From: Triatoma infestans
Taxonomy: Eukaryota; Arthropoda; Insecta; Hemiptera; Reduviidae
DNA: 64,000 nucleotides
Assembly: GCA_011037195.1 (NCBI GenBank)
Contig: JAAEAF010001519.1
Location: 119,104-183,103, forward strand
Reading direction: 5' to 3'
A model generated the notes under the pieces. The model ran no database searches. It saw nothing but the letters and a program-made list of their open reading frames with translations, and was not told the DNA's origin. Below are positions 1 to 11,462 of the stretch, piece after piece; positions within the stretch are counted from its first letter, which is position 1, and the number at the start of each line of letters is the position of its first letter. Position numbers and translations under genes: made by a program.

Positions 1-394
1 AAGAACGTACCCTTAGTACGTTCCCATCTTTCCACTTGTTCTGGACTTTCCTCTTTTCACTTAACCTGGTGCCTTCCAATTATAAACGCTTTTAGTATTC
101 TATTTTCACCCAGCTTAGTAAATGTCCAAACCGTTTTAGCTATTTTATTTTGATGCCTTGAAGGATGTTCATATTGACCGCTAAGTCTCTTCTAATATCC
201 ACTCATTACATTATTTACTTACGTTAAACTTGATGACCTTCATTCGAAACATTTTTCAAAATAATTATGTTTCAAGGATGCTAGAAGCATTGGTATGGAC
301 ATTTAAAGTGTCATTTCAGATCTTTGTGGAATTCCTTGATTGAATATTAAGGACTGAAAATATATTCTAAAACTTCCGATCTGAAGAAAATATG
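1..394. other. AT-rich stretch, nothing recognised
   Basis: Unique-looking AT-rich sequence without an open frame of note, splice signals or repeats that I could match elsewhere in the window. Confidence 0.5.
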
Positions 395-589
395 TTGATT
401 GGATATCGATTTTCTCAATGCACTGCTGGCTTCGAGCAGTGTTATCTAGCCAGAGGCAACTCTGCCCATCAAGGTGCAAATTGTGGTGTAGAAACTCCTA
501 GGAAGAGAAAATCTATGGGCAGTACTGCTGGACTCATACCTGGGACCTTTGTTTGGGATTCCATCCGCTACCACTGAGCGTCCCTTACC
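395..589 (-). repeat. tRNA-derived SINE (family S1), copy a
   Basis: Read on the minus strand, the stretch begins with a box-A-like GCTCAGTGGTAGCGGATGG and a box-B-like segment ending in GAGTCCAGCAG. It continues with the S1 body hallmark TGCCCATAGATTTTCTC and 'CTTCCTAGGAG'. The same body order occurs at 1681, 7500, 20105 and (minus) 50716. The copy is degenerate. The short open frame across it on the plus strand is incidental. Confidence 0.7.
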
Positions 590-1330
590 TAATTGAGTGG
601 TGATAAAAATGAAACATTTTAAAATGATTTCGAGAAATTGAAAAATTTCAATAATAAATTTTGACGCAAAGCTTCATGCCGGATTCTTTGTGATCTTTAA
701 ACGGAATATCAAGTCTGTGGTTCGTGATTTTTGTATTCGAGTAATTTGTTTACACGCTCACAATCGAACCATCCCAAAAAACTTTTATTTTCGTACTAAG
801 AGAAAATGAAAAACGCAGCTCTGTGAAAACTCAATTTTGAAAATTTGATATATTTCGCAATATTTCATTTGGGGATAAGAAAAGTAAAAATTCATTAAAA
901 GAAAGCAAAAGGCCGACAAATTTAATTGTTATATAAATTTAATTAAATTGTCCTCACGATATGGTATTGATTACTCTGCTTTGAATTTAAGGTATTTCTT
1001 ACTAAACACAACACAGCAACCATAACTATACCAAGCAAGAAAAATACCTTCTTTTTTTTATAGAGAAATATTTTATGTAATTTAACCAGTTACCGCTTGA
1101 TTTGCTATCCATTAAACCATTAAAATACTTTTTAAAAACATTAAGTTATTTATATTTTAACACCTTTAATAAATAAGGAAAATTACTTATCACGCAATGA
1201 TTAATTGGAATTTCAAGACGATATAGCTTTTACTTTTTGCTCATTTTTTTTTTAAGATCACACCAGAATAATGTAATTCAGAAAATGTGTTAATTAAACA
1301 ATTATCTAATAAATATATAATCTATGTCCT
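590..1330. other. AT-rich stretch, nothing recognised
   Basis: AT-rich DNA with homopolymer runs and no coding or repeat signal I can support. It could be intergenic DNA or an intron upstream of the split gene. Confidence 0.4.
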
Positions 1331-1572
1331 CTTCGTTGGTCTAATGGCTAGCGCACTTGCCTTTCGCGCGAGAATTCAGGATTCGATTCCTGTGAGCAAA
1401 GTCGGTGTTGACCCAGCATCGCGATAAAAAGTGGAAAGCTACAGTTAGTAGCGCACTGGGTAGCGAAGGCCGGAACTAAACGGCTTGGGAACTGTGGGCT
1501 TACCACAGGCTCCCCTATTCAAATCGCCGTCTGGCAAGCGTTGGCCCTTCATGGGCTGTTGCGCAATAGGGG
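1331..1572 (+). repeat. tRNA-derived SINE (family S2)
   Basis: A tRNA-like head shows a box A (TTGGTCTAATGGCTAGCGC) and a box B (GGATTCGATTCCTG) about 45 bases apart. About 170 bases of GC-richer body follow, including a small hairpin built on GGCCC...GGGCT near 1547. The head and body are unlike family S1. No poly-A tail or target duplication is evident. A true tRNA gene is unlikely because no 3' acceptor arm pairs with the 5' end. Confidence 0.65.
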
Positions 1573-1680
1573 TATATAATCTATGGCTGACTTCAGACCA
1601 TTTTTTGTAATTCAGTTTGGTGAAGATTACGATTTAGGAACAATTCAGACTTCATTTTCAGCATGACAAAAAACGTAACA

Positions 1681-1891
1681 GGGTAGGGATTAGCTAAGTG
1701 GTAGCTTGCTGGACTCTGGAGCTTGCTGGGTTCGAGTCCAGCAGTATTGCCCTTAGATTTTCTTTTACTAGGACTACAGCTGATTGTGCTGTGATAGTCA
1801 GTGCACTGAGAAGGCTTGGGGGGGGTAACATATTATCTTTCAGGTCGCAGTGCAATAGCCCCTATAACAATCTATACCTACTACTGCAAGG
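1681..1891 (+). repeat. tRNA-derived SINE (family S1), copy b
   Basis: Box A GGGATTAGCTAAGTGGTAG and box B GGGTTCGAGTCCAGCAG are well preserved. The family body follows (GCCCTTAGATTTTCTTTTAC, then AGTGCACTGAGAAGGC and ATCTTTCAGGTCGCAG), ending near CTACTACTGCAAG. The body is colinear with the copies at 7500 and 20105. Confidence 0.75.
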
Positions 1892-3072
1892 GAATGTAAT
1901 GCCATTGTGTTATCAAACGGAAATACTATGATGAGTAGGGTTATCGGCGATATATAGAGCGCAGAGAATGTGAAAAGGCACTTCCACTGCACGTACTGGT
2001 AATACTAGAGAGTAGCTGAAATCACAATTGATGCTTTCAGAGAAGTAGGATTTGAGAATAAGGAAGTATATACTGGGTAGCGAGAAATTCCGGGTGACAG
2101 ACGCGCTCGAGAAATACTCCTCGAGTTCCCATTCAAAAGAGATCGAGATAATGTCTACCATGCGACGGCATTGCTATACGCGATGGCATTTAAAACCAAA
2201 TTGATGAGAGGGAAGTATTTCCTGAGATTTGAGGAGAAGATAAGGGAGTAGTTTCTCTATGATCTTTCCTAGCAAGAGGACACTTACAGGACGTTAAGAT
2301 AAAGCATTGTTTATTTGCCTGTTTGGAGTTTAGAGATCATAATTATTTTTGAGAATTTCCAATAGGTAGGGAAAGAAGTGCCCCTTCTGAAAGGAATAGA
2401 ATTATATAGCTTATATAATAAAGACTACAACAATTTCGGCATTTATCGGAGGAAATGTTTAATAAGGTCGTAACTATGACATTTTTTGTTGTGGAAGGTT
2501 TTAAATAGTTTACTTAACACCAGCAATTAGAAAGCTACGTATTTTTAAAATTTTAATAATAATACAGTGATTGTCCTTTCATTACTGTCATTCGTCATAA
2601 AATGAACAGCTTACAGCAACTTGATTTTATGGTTGTGGAATTTGCACAATCCTTTACATGATTCTCTTCGTAATTATTTCTTCCCTTAGCTTGTTATTCA
2701 TTTAAATTTGCAACATGCTTTGTTAACAAATTTTAAAAATTCAGCTTTCTGACATAAACGTAAGTACTTTAAGATGTATCCTAGTCAAAAACAATATTTT
2801 TCCAATTGATTTCAATATTAAAATTCAGCAACGGTTTTATTGGCCAATAATATTGTTCTAAACTAGCGCATTTTCTTTTAAGTCTGGTTATAATATCAAT
2901 TATTGAATGAATGATCACAATATAATGATCCAATAACCATGCTAACCATTTCATGTATATTCCATCCATTTAATTCCATCCAGTAACCATGCTATCTTTT
3001 CTTCCAATTATCATAAAAATAATATGCGATGAAATATGAATCATTCATTCATTTTACTACCCTATTTTGCAG
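1892..3072. other. AT-rich stretch, nothing recognised
   Basis: AT-rich DNA immediately upstream of the first recognised exon. The missing start-codon exon of the split gene may lie here or left of the window. I found no convincing ATG exon ending in a phase-0 donor. Confidence 0.4.
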
Positions 3073-3184
3073 GTTTTAGCCATAATCTTTTTGAGTGAGA
3101 TCGCGTTTATAACACCGTCTCAGTATCATATTCAAAGACAAAATTCAATACCATTATCAAGAATTTCAACACAAGCTAATACAG
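3073..3184 (+). CDS. Split secreted His/Gly-rich protein, leader exon
   Basis: The acceptor is CTATTTTGCAG just before 3073 and the donor is G|GTTAGT after 3184. The 112 nt read in one open frame as 37 codons plus one base (phase 0 in, phase 1 out). The first 12 residues, VLAIIFLSEIAF, are strongly hydrophobic and look like the body of a signal peptide whose initiator Met is in an upstream exon I could not find. The remainder is polar, rich in Ser, Gln and Ile. The one-base overhang joins in frame to the two-base start of the exon at 5963. The protein's identity is not recognised; extracellular location is inferred from the leader alone. No homology search was possible. Confidence 0.6.
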
Positions 3185-4042
3185 GTTAGTTTTGATTTTA
3201 TTATTTACATATTTAACATATTTGCTAAAATTGAAATAATATTTTCATAATTAAAATTAATTTATTACAGTTTTATTAATAATATACAAGGGAATCTTCC
3301 ATTGAATGTTTAGGATAAAATGTTTGAATATGACTAGTACAGAAAGAAAGATCTGAGATGATTGCAAAACTAACAGTAAATATTTTATTGTGTTTTGTTT
3401 TATTTGACCTCTGATCTCTTAGATGCCCTATTGGGCAGGTAATGCATTACACGATTGCACAATTCTTAGGAATTTAGTAAAGATTCAAACAATAATTGAT
3501 TCTATTGTTAAAGTAGAATGTATGTCATAAAGAAGAAAAATTAAGTAATTTATTGTTTGGAAAAAATTGAGTGAAATAAATTCTCAAGTATCTTATAGTT
3601 GATTTCTGAATAATGATAATTTTTATATACGTATTAACAGTTGATCTTAAAATTTGATAATTATTACTCTCTTTAATGTATCATCAACTGCAGCTGTTCT
3701 ATTTTCGAAACTTAGAACTTATTTCAACAACAACGTGATGTGGATATATTAATTTGTTGTAAAACTTCAATTTTCATTTAATGCAATCATCAAATTCAAT
3801 TTGAAAAATTTAACTCAAATTTGGAATGTTTACGATGTACTACTACTATTGTACTTCTTTTATTTTGACACTTGAATCGTATTAATTTTAAAGATAGAAT
3901 TTTAGATAAAAGTTTATCAGAACCCTTTAAAAAATCGAATAAAAAGTGAATTGAGATTAAGAAAAATAAGGAAATTAAACAAAATAAATGGCACGTTTTT
4001 GAAAAACTAACCTAATATCAAGAAATAATTCAGTGATTAACG
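3185..4042. other. Intron sequence, nothing recognised
   Basis: AT-rich intron DNA between the leader exon and the LINE insertion at 4056. No feature seen. Confidence 0.45.
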
Positions 4043-5039
4043 CTTATTTGGCTTATTATTATTATTATTCACAAAAGGGGAGGGCAAACCCTACGCTATC
4101 CAAAGCCTTCCAGGACCCATATAGCTACCCCTAAAGAATAACAACCACTGGGACTAGAACGAAAATCCAGGCCCAGGTTTTAACCATCTAAGTTTCACCA
4201 CAAACGGAACAAATCGGACCAAAACCTTAAAAGGACACAGCTTAAGATCCTCTACCGATATCCTATTCCGGCCGAAGGTCCTAAACCTAATCTCCTCACA
4301 ACCCAAACAATTCATCAGATGCATGGGTGTTTCCTCCTCAGTCTCACAAACTCTACAAAAAGGGTCAGGCACGAGTCCCATTATGTAGAGATCTTAAACC
4401 ACAATGCCCAGTGAGGAATCCAACCAGATGTCTGAGGGAGGTCCGTGAAAGACATCGGACCCCGCTACTCAAAGCTCCATCTGGGCCCCCAATGAGCATT
4501 TTAGACTGCCGACAACCCACTGCACTCATCCATAAGGATGAGTGCTGTGAGGTCATGCACGTCTGAAGACACACCACGACTGAGGACATGTGCCAGAAGA
4601 CACATCAACAACAGGCTCTGGACCAATGAAAGGGAGGGAGGCACCTAATTTGGCAAACCTATCCACCTACTCATTCCCAAAAATTCCCATATGACCTGGA
4701 ACCCAGACCAGAAGCACATCCTTTAATGAAGAAAGATCTTCCAGTCTTTTAGAACATTCCAACACCAATCTGGAAGTGAAGACACATGAATTAAGCGCCT
4801 TCAGCGCAGCCTGGCTGTCCGAGCAGATACAAACACCTTTTAAATTAGTGTTACGCACCCTCTCATCCAAAATACAGCAAAGAATTGCATAAACCTCAGC
4901 CTGGAAAACGGTGGCCCACTCACCAAGAGGCGCTACCAAATGATCTCCCGTCTCAAAATAGACGGCAGCCCCAGACCTTCCATCCATCCTGGAACCGTCG
5001 TGTAGCATCGGAGATAATTCTCAGGACTTATTTGGCTTA
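4043..5039 (-). mobile_element. 5'-truncated RNase H-bearing LINE (family L1a)
   Basis: The insertion body is 4056-5026, flanked by a perfect 13-bp target duplication CTTATTTGGCTTA at 4043-4055 and 5027-5039. On the minus strand the segment 5008-4667 encodes an RNase H domain: VYFETGDHL, AEVYAIL, ICSDSQAALKAL and VLLVWVPGHMGIFGNE. The C-terminal CCHC-like tail CRVCETEEETPMHLMNC follows in 4381-4154 after frame breaks. The 3' end carries an (AAT)n-type tail at 4056-4069. This order (RNase H then a zinc-binding tail) is that of CR1/Jockey-like non-LTR elements. The reverse transcriptase is missing through 5' truncation. A decayed copy of the same family lies at 58040-58745. Confidence 0.85.
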
Positions 5040-5962
5040 AATCTTCGGTACCGGTATAGCGCTCCACCAACCCTAATTATATCTACTGTATAAAATATTA
5101 TGTGCTCTACTCTAGAAAGTATAACCTTATTAGAGTAAGGCATTCAATAAGCTCTTTTCCAGTGAACTCGGGCTTATAAAATATCTTGCCCGGTTAAACA
5201 CGAAAATAAGTGGAACCCTGTACTATTTTTGCGGGCTTACGTTCATAAAAGATGGCCATAAGTATAGTTCAACCGTGATAAAAAAATGTAATAATAATAG
5301 TTTTAATTTTAATTTTTGTGGATAGTGCATACTAAACCAGAATCATGGCGGTAGATTGCATTATTAACGATAGAGCACGATATACCAGCACCAAATCTTC
5401 TTATCGGATATCTTTGCTGTACAAAAAAAAAAGTTATTGAATTTAAACTCGGACATTTTAAAGGCAAGTTTCCGTTTTGAAATATTTGTAACAAATGCTT
5501 AAACTTACACGCCATAAAGTCTAAATGAATAAGTAAAATAAAAATATTTTCGCTCTCAAAAGGGTTGAGAACATGTATTTCTGATCAATTTCAATAATTT
5601 CTACTCTTATGATAATCTAATGAGTGTAATAATTTTTTATTTCAAGGAAGGATAAAGTAAAAAATTTGTAACTACCTTTCACTACTCACTATTATTTTTA
5701 TTTAAATTATTAAAAATTAAAGATCAATACCAATAAAACCATAACAAAATTTTGTAGAAAATTGAGTGAAGCATATTGAACATGAATCTCTGTTAGAAAT
5801 ATTTCTACTCCAAATAAACAAATGATTCAAAACTATTTCTATGATTATTTCTAATTTATTTCAATATTTATATTGGGTACATTTCATCACCACTGATTAT
5901 TTGACGACATAATTTCTTTTTTCAATCATCTTTGTTTGGCTTTCTCTTACCGCTGCTTTCAG
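5040..5962. other. Intron sequence, nothing recognised
   Basis: AT-rich intron DNA up to the acceptor of the exon at 5963. No repeat or gene seen. Confidence 0.45.
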
Positions 5963-6083
5963 GAGAACTGCGAAGTGAAGAAGAAAACAATAAAGCAGAA
6001 GCGACAATATTTGATGAGATACAAAGTTTTGGAGGATTTGGTGAAGAAGATAATGGAGGCAGCGCTGATCACAATTACTTTAT
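5963..6083 (+). CDS. Split secreted protein, acidic exon
   Basis: The acceptor is CGCTGCTTTCAG before 5963 and the donor is TAT|GTAAGT after 6083, a near-consensus donor. The 121 nt are open in the frame that takes one base from the previous exon: two completing bases, 39 codons, then two bases left over. The peptide is acidic and polar (ELRSEEENNKAEATIF, then SFGGFGEEDNGG, ending SADHNYF). The two other frames are less plausible: one has an early stop, and the remaining one does not fit the phase of the neighbouring exons. The leftover two bases are completed by the first base of the exon at 10523. I do not recognise a domain. Confidence 0.65.
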
Positions 6084-6950
6084 GTAAGTACCACGATAAG
6101 TTATAAATTAGTAATGTATTCGTTTTCTAGGCTTAGCTTGGAGTTAAAATTATTACTAAAATATATCTAATAAAGTATGTACGTCTAATATATAATTTAG
6201 TAGCTAGACTTTAGCCTGCCAAGGAAAAAATGTACATGTTTATACTGCCCGGATAGAAAATTACGAATAAAATCAATGTATCTGAGGAAAGAAGAATGAG
6301 ACAGGATTTTGAAATAGTTGATGAAAATTTAAGGAATTCAAATGTGTGGATTCCTTAATGCCACATTTTGGAATTGGTTAATAATTGATAGGAAGAATGG
6401 CGAGCGAAAGAAAGGGTTAGAACCAGGAGACATGGATCCATATTCTGCGCCAGAAGAAAAAGATAACGGAAAGAGATTCTTGCCTCGGCATGAATTACTG
6501 TAGAAGACACTGATTTAAATAGAAGACATACTGTTGGATTATAGTACTAAAAAGGTGGGCACTTTATGGTATGGCTAAGTTCGAATGTTGACCGAAGAGT
6601 GAGATGATTCTTGGACTGGTCTTTTCTGGGACGCAAGAAGCGCAACTAGCGCGAAATCATAAAAAGAAGAAATTTGAGAAACCTAAAGGAGAAACAAGTG
6701 ATGGGAACACTTTAGCTGGGTAATTATTTTGGAAAGAAAAGTAAATTAGTAATCTGGTCATGTCTATGACATTGATGTCCATGACTGTGACATTAATTTA
6801 TGGCTACTACTACCAAGATCTGCACCAGTGACGGCTCCAGGCGGGCTCTCGCCCAGACCCTTTTGCGCTCATCGCTGCGATCATCTTACTTGTCAAGACC
6901 ATAATTGTAGTATATAATTAACAAAGTAAAGTAAAGTAATGCCTATTTTT
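6084..6950. other. Intron sequence, nothing recognised
   Basis: Intron DNA with a moderately purine-rich part around 6280-6720. No open frame, repeat or RNA gene that I can support. Confidence 0.4.
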
Positions 6951-7135
6951 CAGACGGGCTTAACGTCCACCTACCAAATTAGGTGTCGCGGACGGGGGCG
7001 GAAGCACCTACTTTACTATTAACATTTTTTAAACAAATATAAAATTTAGCAGTTATACGCTGGACTCGAACTGGGGTCCTCCCACTTACAAGTCCGTGCT
7101 CATAACCACTACACCAACACCCGCCCCATATAATT
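6950..7135 (-). repeat. tRNA-derived SINE (family S3)
   Basis: On the minus strand the head reads GGCGGGTGTTGGTGTAGTGG with box A GGTGTAGTGGTTATGAGC and box B AGTTCGAGTCCAGCG. A short body ends in a small GC-rich stem around 6950-7000 (GACGGGCTTAACGTCC and CGCGGACGGGGGCGG on the plus strand). It is unlike families S1 and S2. It lies inside the intron between the exons at 5963 and 10523. Confidence 0.65.
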
Positions 7136-7284
7136 AACAATATCACAGTTTAAAAAACGACAACATTAATTAACATACAGCTTATTAACTACATTTGTCA
7201 TTGACGGCAGAGTATAGGCAGACTTAATAGGTCACGTCCTGTATAGTAGGATCCTAAAGCCCGCATGGTAAATTAGACATTAAT

Positions 7285-7745
7285 TTAATGGGTCCTTTGC
7301 CCGCAAAGGGTATCTGTTGCATGCAGTTTTTTGGGGAGTAGCGTCCCCATGGGTTACCACAGCTCAGTACTCCACGCCTTCGACAGAACAGTACACTTAA
7401 ACTATATACACTGTACCCTTTACAGACAATGACAAATACAGTACACAAACTAGGGTCTCCGTCTCTAGTTAATTGTCGTAAGCCAAGGGAGAGGAAGACA
7501 TATTAGTTCTGTAGCAACGCACTGGACCAGCGCGTTCAAATCCAGCATGCTGCCCTTAGATTTTCTCTTCCTAGGAGCCTCTACAACTCACTGTACGGTG
7601 ATGGGCAGTGTTGTCTATACCTAGAGAACACTGCTTGAAGGCCGGCAGTCCATTGAGGAGACTTCGGGGGCACAAAAGATCTTTCAGTGGCAGTACAATA
7701 ATCCTCTACAACAATCTCCTCTACTGTGTCCTTATTTATTAATTC
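7285..7745 (+). repeat. Composite S1 SINE with 5' extension, copy c
   Basis: The 3' half is the S1 body (GCATGCTGCCCTTAGATTTT, GAGCCTCTACAACTCACTG, GGCCGGCAGTCCATTG). The tRNA-like head is damaged. About 210 bases in front of the head are also shared, in the same order, with the copy at 19893: GTATCTGTTGCATGCA, GGGTTACCACAGCTCAGTAC, then ACACAAACTAGGGTCTCCGT and CTAGTTAATTG. The two loci therefore share a unit of about 450 bp. This argues for one composite element rather than two chance neighbours. Confidence 0.7.
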
Positions 7746-8339
7746 TATGGGAATAAGTAAAAAAAAAAAAAATCTGGGATAAAACACTTGCATGAGTTTC
7801 TCATACAATAATTTTGAAGTTCAAGGATTTAATTGCCTCGATCAAAATTTTAAACACATATTATTTGATTATCATTCGTAATATGTAGAGGTGGTGTTAC
7901 ATAAAATTTATTGAAACGGCCCTATGTGATTAATTTCATTTGGCTGCATCACTGTAAAAAACAAAAACACTTGACTATTATAAATTTTAATAAAAATTCA
8001 AATTAAAAAAACAAAAACATATCAGATCTATAATATGGAATAAAATGACAGATTATAAAAGAAATTATTAGAAATTTACACACGTCAGAATCTCAAATAT
8101 TAAAAAAAAAAAATCTGCTGTCTGTGAAACACTCACAGGACTTTGTCTTATTACTACAATTTACAAAATATTTTTACAGTTTTGCTAAGATGATCACAGA
8201 GAAGTTAGAGATATCTGTACCTACCGTTTAACAGGCAACATTTCTAGTGATTAGATTACTGTTGCTGTCCAGAAAGCAGCGCCCAATTACACAGACTCCA
8301 TTAACAGTGGAAAATTAACATCACCCACTCCTCAAAAAT
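7746..8339. other. Intron sequence, nothing recognised
   Basis: AT-rich intron DNA with poly-A/T runs. Nothing recognised. Confidence 0.4.
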
Positions 8340-8770
8340 AATTTTTCCCTTGGAAAAATATATTTCAAATAAAAGTGATAGGCATTCATTTGTTTAGAAG
8401 AAATTTAAAGAAAATCTTTTTGGATCCATTCAGTAAAGTCGCAATTTCAGATCATGGATTTGATCCAAAACCTTTCTCTCAGATGCCATGATGGTATGTA
8501 AATGGAATTTGATTTAAATTTCAGCCGTTTTTCCTTAATGAGATATTTTGTTTTCTCTCTATCTTTCTCACACACACACACACACACACACACAAAACAC
8601 ACTTACACAAACATTCGCTAAAAAGCTATTTTTTTCAAACATTAGAGGACGTCAAAACATTGTATTTCTGTCGAAAACTGTGTTTGTTTCTAGAGTAAGA
8701 GAAATAAAAATTCTGATAAGAAATATTCAAACGATTTTTTTCTCACACCGATTGTCAAAATTCGAATTTT
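8340..8770 (-). repeat. R-family interspersed repeat, partial copy
   Basis: This contains sentences of the repeat family also found at 16830, 24582, 26755, 27795 and 50290: ATATTTCAAATAAAAGTGAT, GAGGACGTCAAAACATTGTATTTCTG-type text and the terminal AGAGTAAGAGAAA. A (CA)n microsatellite occupies about 8568-8596. Open frames here come from the microsatellite and are not genes. Confidence 0.55.
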
Positions 8771-8771
8771 A

Positions 8772-9808
8772 AATTTTCATTAAAGTTAAAATTGTTTGGT
8801 TGCCTTTTCATACTTTTTTTTTTTTTGGCGCATCAACTGCCAGGGTCATTAGTGCCCTCACAAAGTGCCTTTGGCATTCAACCACACAACCACACATTTC
8901 TATCATACGAGAATCACACAAATAAATACACTCATTCCATAAATACATTCATCCCACAATAAACACCATTTACACACATTTATGCATAGCTACCACCATT
9001 AGGGTGGAATACTCTATATTCTTCGCACCCCGTTCCTCTTACATCTAAATAAAAGACAATTTATATACAATATATATAACAATAAAAACAATATATAACA
9101 ATATACAAACCAAAAACTAAATGTTAAAGTAAATATCTAAAGATTTTAAATAATTAAACAGTTGATATTTATATTTTACTCCTGGTCCTAACAAATCTAC
9201 CATGTTATTAGGCAAACCTACTGTATCTCGGTAGCCCTGCAGCCGGGGGCATTCCTCAAGAATATATTTCACTGTGAGGCGTGATTGACATCTTGGGCAC
9301 TGTTTTTGATTTTCCCCTTGCAATAAATAGGAGTGTGTGAGACGAGTGTGGCCTATTCTCAATCTCGTCAATATCATCCCTTCTCTTCTTGTTAAGGCCT
9401 CAGTTTTCCTTTTTCCTACTGTAGGCATCACTGCCTTTAATTTGGCTTCTGTAGTTTCCCAATTCTTTTGCCATTTTTCATTCATAACTTTCTTTACGAA
9501 ACATTTCAGGTCCTCTGGTGGGATTCGTATATTCAGATCCGGTCTTTGTGAAGCAGCGGCTCTCGCTGCTTCGTCTGCCTTCTCGTTCCCTTCAATCCCA
9601 ACGTGACTTGGAATCCAAAGAAATACTACAATTCTTCCTCGTCTATGCAATTCTCTTAGCTGCTCATAGATCATATGGACTAAGGGATCATTTGAAAATT
9701 TATTTTCAATACTCTTCAAGGAACTTTCCGAGTCTGAACATATTACTAGGTTAACTTCCGTTGCTTCCCACAATTTTCATTAAAGTGAAAATTGTTTGGT
9801 TGCCCTTT
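8772..9808 (-). mobile_element. 5'-truncated RNase H LINE with 37-bp duplication (family L2)
   Basis: The insertion is 8809-9771 between two 37-bp direct repeats, 8772-8808 and 9772-9808, matching at 35 of 37 positions. Read on the minus strand, the element ends in a poly-A of about 14 bases (T-run at 8813-8826 on the plus strand). Its last conserved sequence, GGCGCATCAACTGCC on the plus strand, is immediately next to the tail. The coding remnant lies in 9773-9117. The whole RT and endonuclease are missing. It is an ordinary target-primed insertion in the third intron region, but its 3' tail is shared with a SINE at 50.7 kb (see findings). Confidence 0.88.
9117..9773 (-). pseudogene. LINE RNase H and zinc-tail remnant
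   Basis: The open frame of 218 codons encodes the end of an RNase H domain: LVICSDSESSLKSIE (catalytic Asp), VVFLWIPSHVGIEGNEKADEAA (the WxPxHxGxxGNExAD signature). It then runs through a basic linker to a C-terminal zinc-binding motif, CPRCQSRLTVKYILEECP. This is the usual 3' end of the ORF2 of CR1/Jockey/I-type LINEs, where RNase H removes RNA from RNA-DNA hybrids during target-primed reverse transcription. The frame starts right at the insertion edge, so its first Met is accidental. It is uninterrupted, suggesting a fairly young copy, but without RT it cannot act alone. Confidence 0.8.
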
Positions 9809-10522
9809 ATTATTATCTAAGTGGGGCAACTACGCTATATAGAGAAATGGCTCTTAACTTAATGTATATCTATTATTACCCAGACCTCCATGAAATCAAT
9901 TTTCTTGGGGAAAGAAAATCAAACAAAAGTGACAGTTTTCCTCTCTCTTTCTCTCACTCTTTTCCGATATGTGTATAGTTAGCGTCAGTAAGTTAAGGGC
10001 GCAAAAAATGGAAAATTAATCAGAAAGGTCGTACTTCATATCAGTCAACACACTTCCTTTAGGGAATTCAGGGTGTTCAGAGAGCTGTAAGTTCACACTC
10101 CCCTTAATGTTTTTAGTTAAAATTCTTCCAGTTATCCATATTAATATTTGTAAGGAATTTATCAATAATAGCTATGTAAATTGCAGTATGAGAAAGTGGT
10201 GTGAGTATTTCATGTCAGATTATTTGTAGTCAAAACATTTTTAAACTATAAAAATATGAGAAAGTAGAAAAAATAAACAAATTAATTATTTATTAATCAT
10301 CTTTCATGAATGAGATAAAAGTATAACTCATTTTATATTTTGGAAACAGATTTTGTTTTGAGATTACTAATCGAACTCTGTGGAAATTTTTTGTATTTAA
10401 TTTATCTATTAATTTATATTTTATTTTAACTTTATAACCAAGTAGTTATTGTTGTAAAATGATTAAATTTAATGAATAAAAATTATTTATTAACGATGAA
10501 TTTATAAAGAATATATATCAAG
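9809..10522. other. Intron sequence with an R-family end
   Basis: Mostly AT-rich intron DNA. Around 10190 the text GAGAAAGTGGTGTGAGTATT resembles the terminal motif of the R-family repeat. No gene seen. Confidence 0.4.
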
Positions 10523-10661
10523 TTGGATGACCAATAGGGATCAATATTATTTACAAGAACAACCACATTTGATAGAATTTGGTCATGTGTGTGAGGATCC
10601 AACGGAATGGGAACAAAGATACGAGAAGAAAGACTACAAAGCGAATAGACATCGTGGCCAG
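10523..10661 (+). CDS. Split secreted protein, charged exon
   Basis: The acceptor is ATATATATCAAG before 10523 and the donor is CAG|GTCAGT after 10661. One base completes the Ile codon begun in the previous exon, then 46 codons stay open to a phase-0 donor. The peptide begins WMTNRDQYYLQEQPHLIE, contains FGHVCEDPTEWEQRYEKK and ends NRHRGQ. It holds the only Cys seen so far. The pyrimidine tract is poor, so the acceptor is less certain than the frame. A second possible donor lies 17 bases further on (GAG|GTCATT) and would pair in frame with the alternative acceptor at 12875. I do not recognise a named family. Confidence 0.6.
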
Positions 10662-11462
10662 GTCAGTGTGAGGTCATTGTATGTATATTGAGAGATCACA
10701 GGACCGGCTATAATCCACCTGTCTCGTTGTGCACGAGATAGTTATTTTAAAATAGAATTGCTTGCAAGTATTAGTTGGTTGGAAAGGTGTGCTTCCTGCG
10801 TTTTGCAATTAATTAGATACTCACGTTTTTTTTTTTGTTCTTTCTTAAATTAAATATTCTTACTTTGCTTTGGTTCTCAAGCTTTTCATGTAATTTACTT
10901 TAATTTGTGGCATTATTTGAAAGTTAGGCAATGAAGTTGTACCTTTGTAAGAATACAAAAAAAAAAAAAATGTTAAGTACTCTCACACGAATTTTCTTTT
11001 ATTGCAATTTTTATATTTCTAAATGACTGATAATCCTCTTTTTTCAAATTTTTACTGTATATTAATTATATGGCCGAGGTTAATAAATAATAGAGGGAAC
11101 GTACACAATAATTTACGGCATTTTAGAGGGTAAATAAGAATATCCGTAAATTATTTCCTTTAAAAAAGATTCCTAAGTAGTGATAGGTAATTCCCAATAT
11201 AGGCTTATAGGTGTTAGAACACTACAATCCACAGAAATAACACTTTTCAGTAAAGTCTAACTCGTTCCACAGAAACTTCGTAAAATCAAAGTTTTTCGGA
11301 ATAAAGTTTCAGAAAAAATTGGTCATCTTAGATCAATTAGTATACAAAATTTAACAAAACCCACTTATGTCATTATTAAGAAAATTGTTAAGAAAAAATT
11401 AAAAAACTCCTTCAGGAATTTCCCACTTTGTTCTATCTATTTTCTTCAAACTAGGAATTTTA
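10662..11462. other. Intron sequence, nothing recognised
   Basis: AT-rich intron DNA with poly-T and poly-A runs. Nothing recognised. Confidence 0.4.

Noticed and set aside
1331..1400. Possible tRNA gene
   Set aside because: Boxes A and B are present but there is no acceptor stem, and a SINE body follows.
1547..1562. GGCCCTTCATGGGCT hairpin resembling the histone hairpin
   Set aside because: The loop is wrong (no TTTC) and it lies inside a SINE body; unrelated to the 56-kb hairpins.
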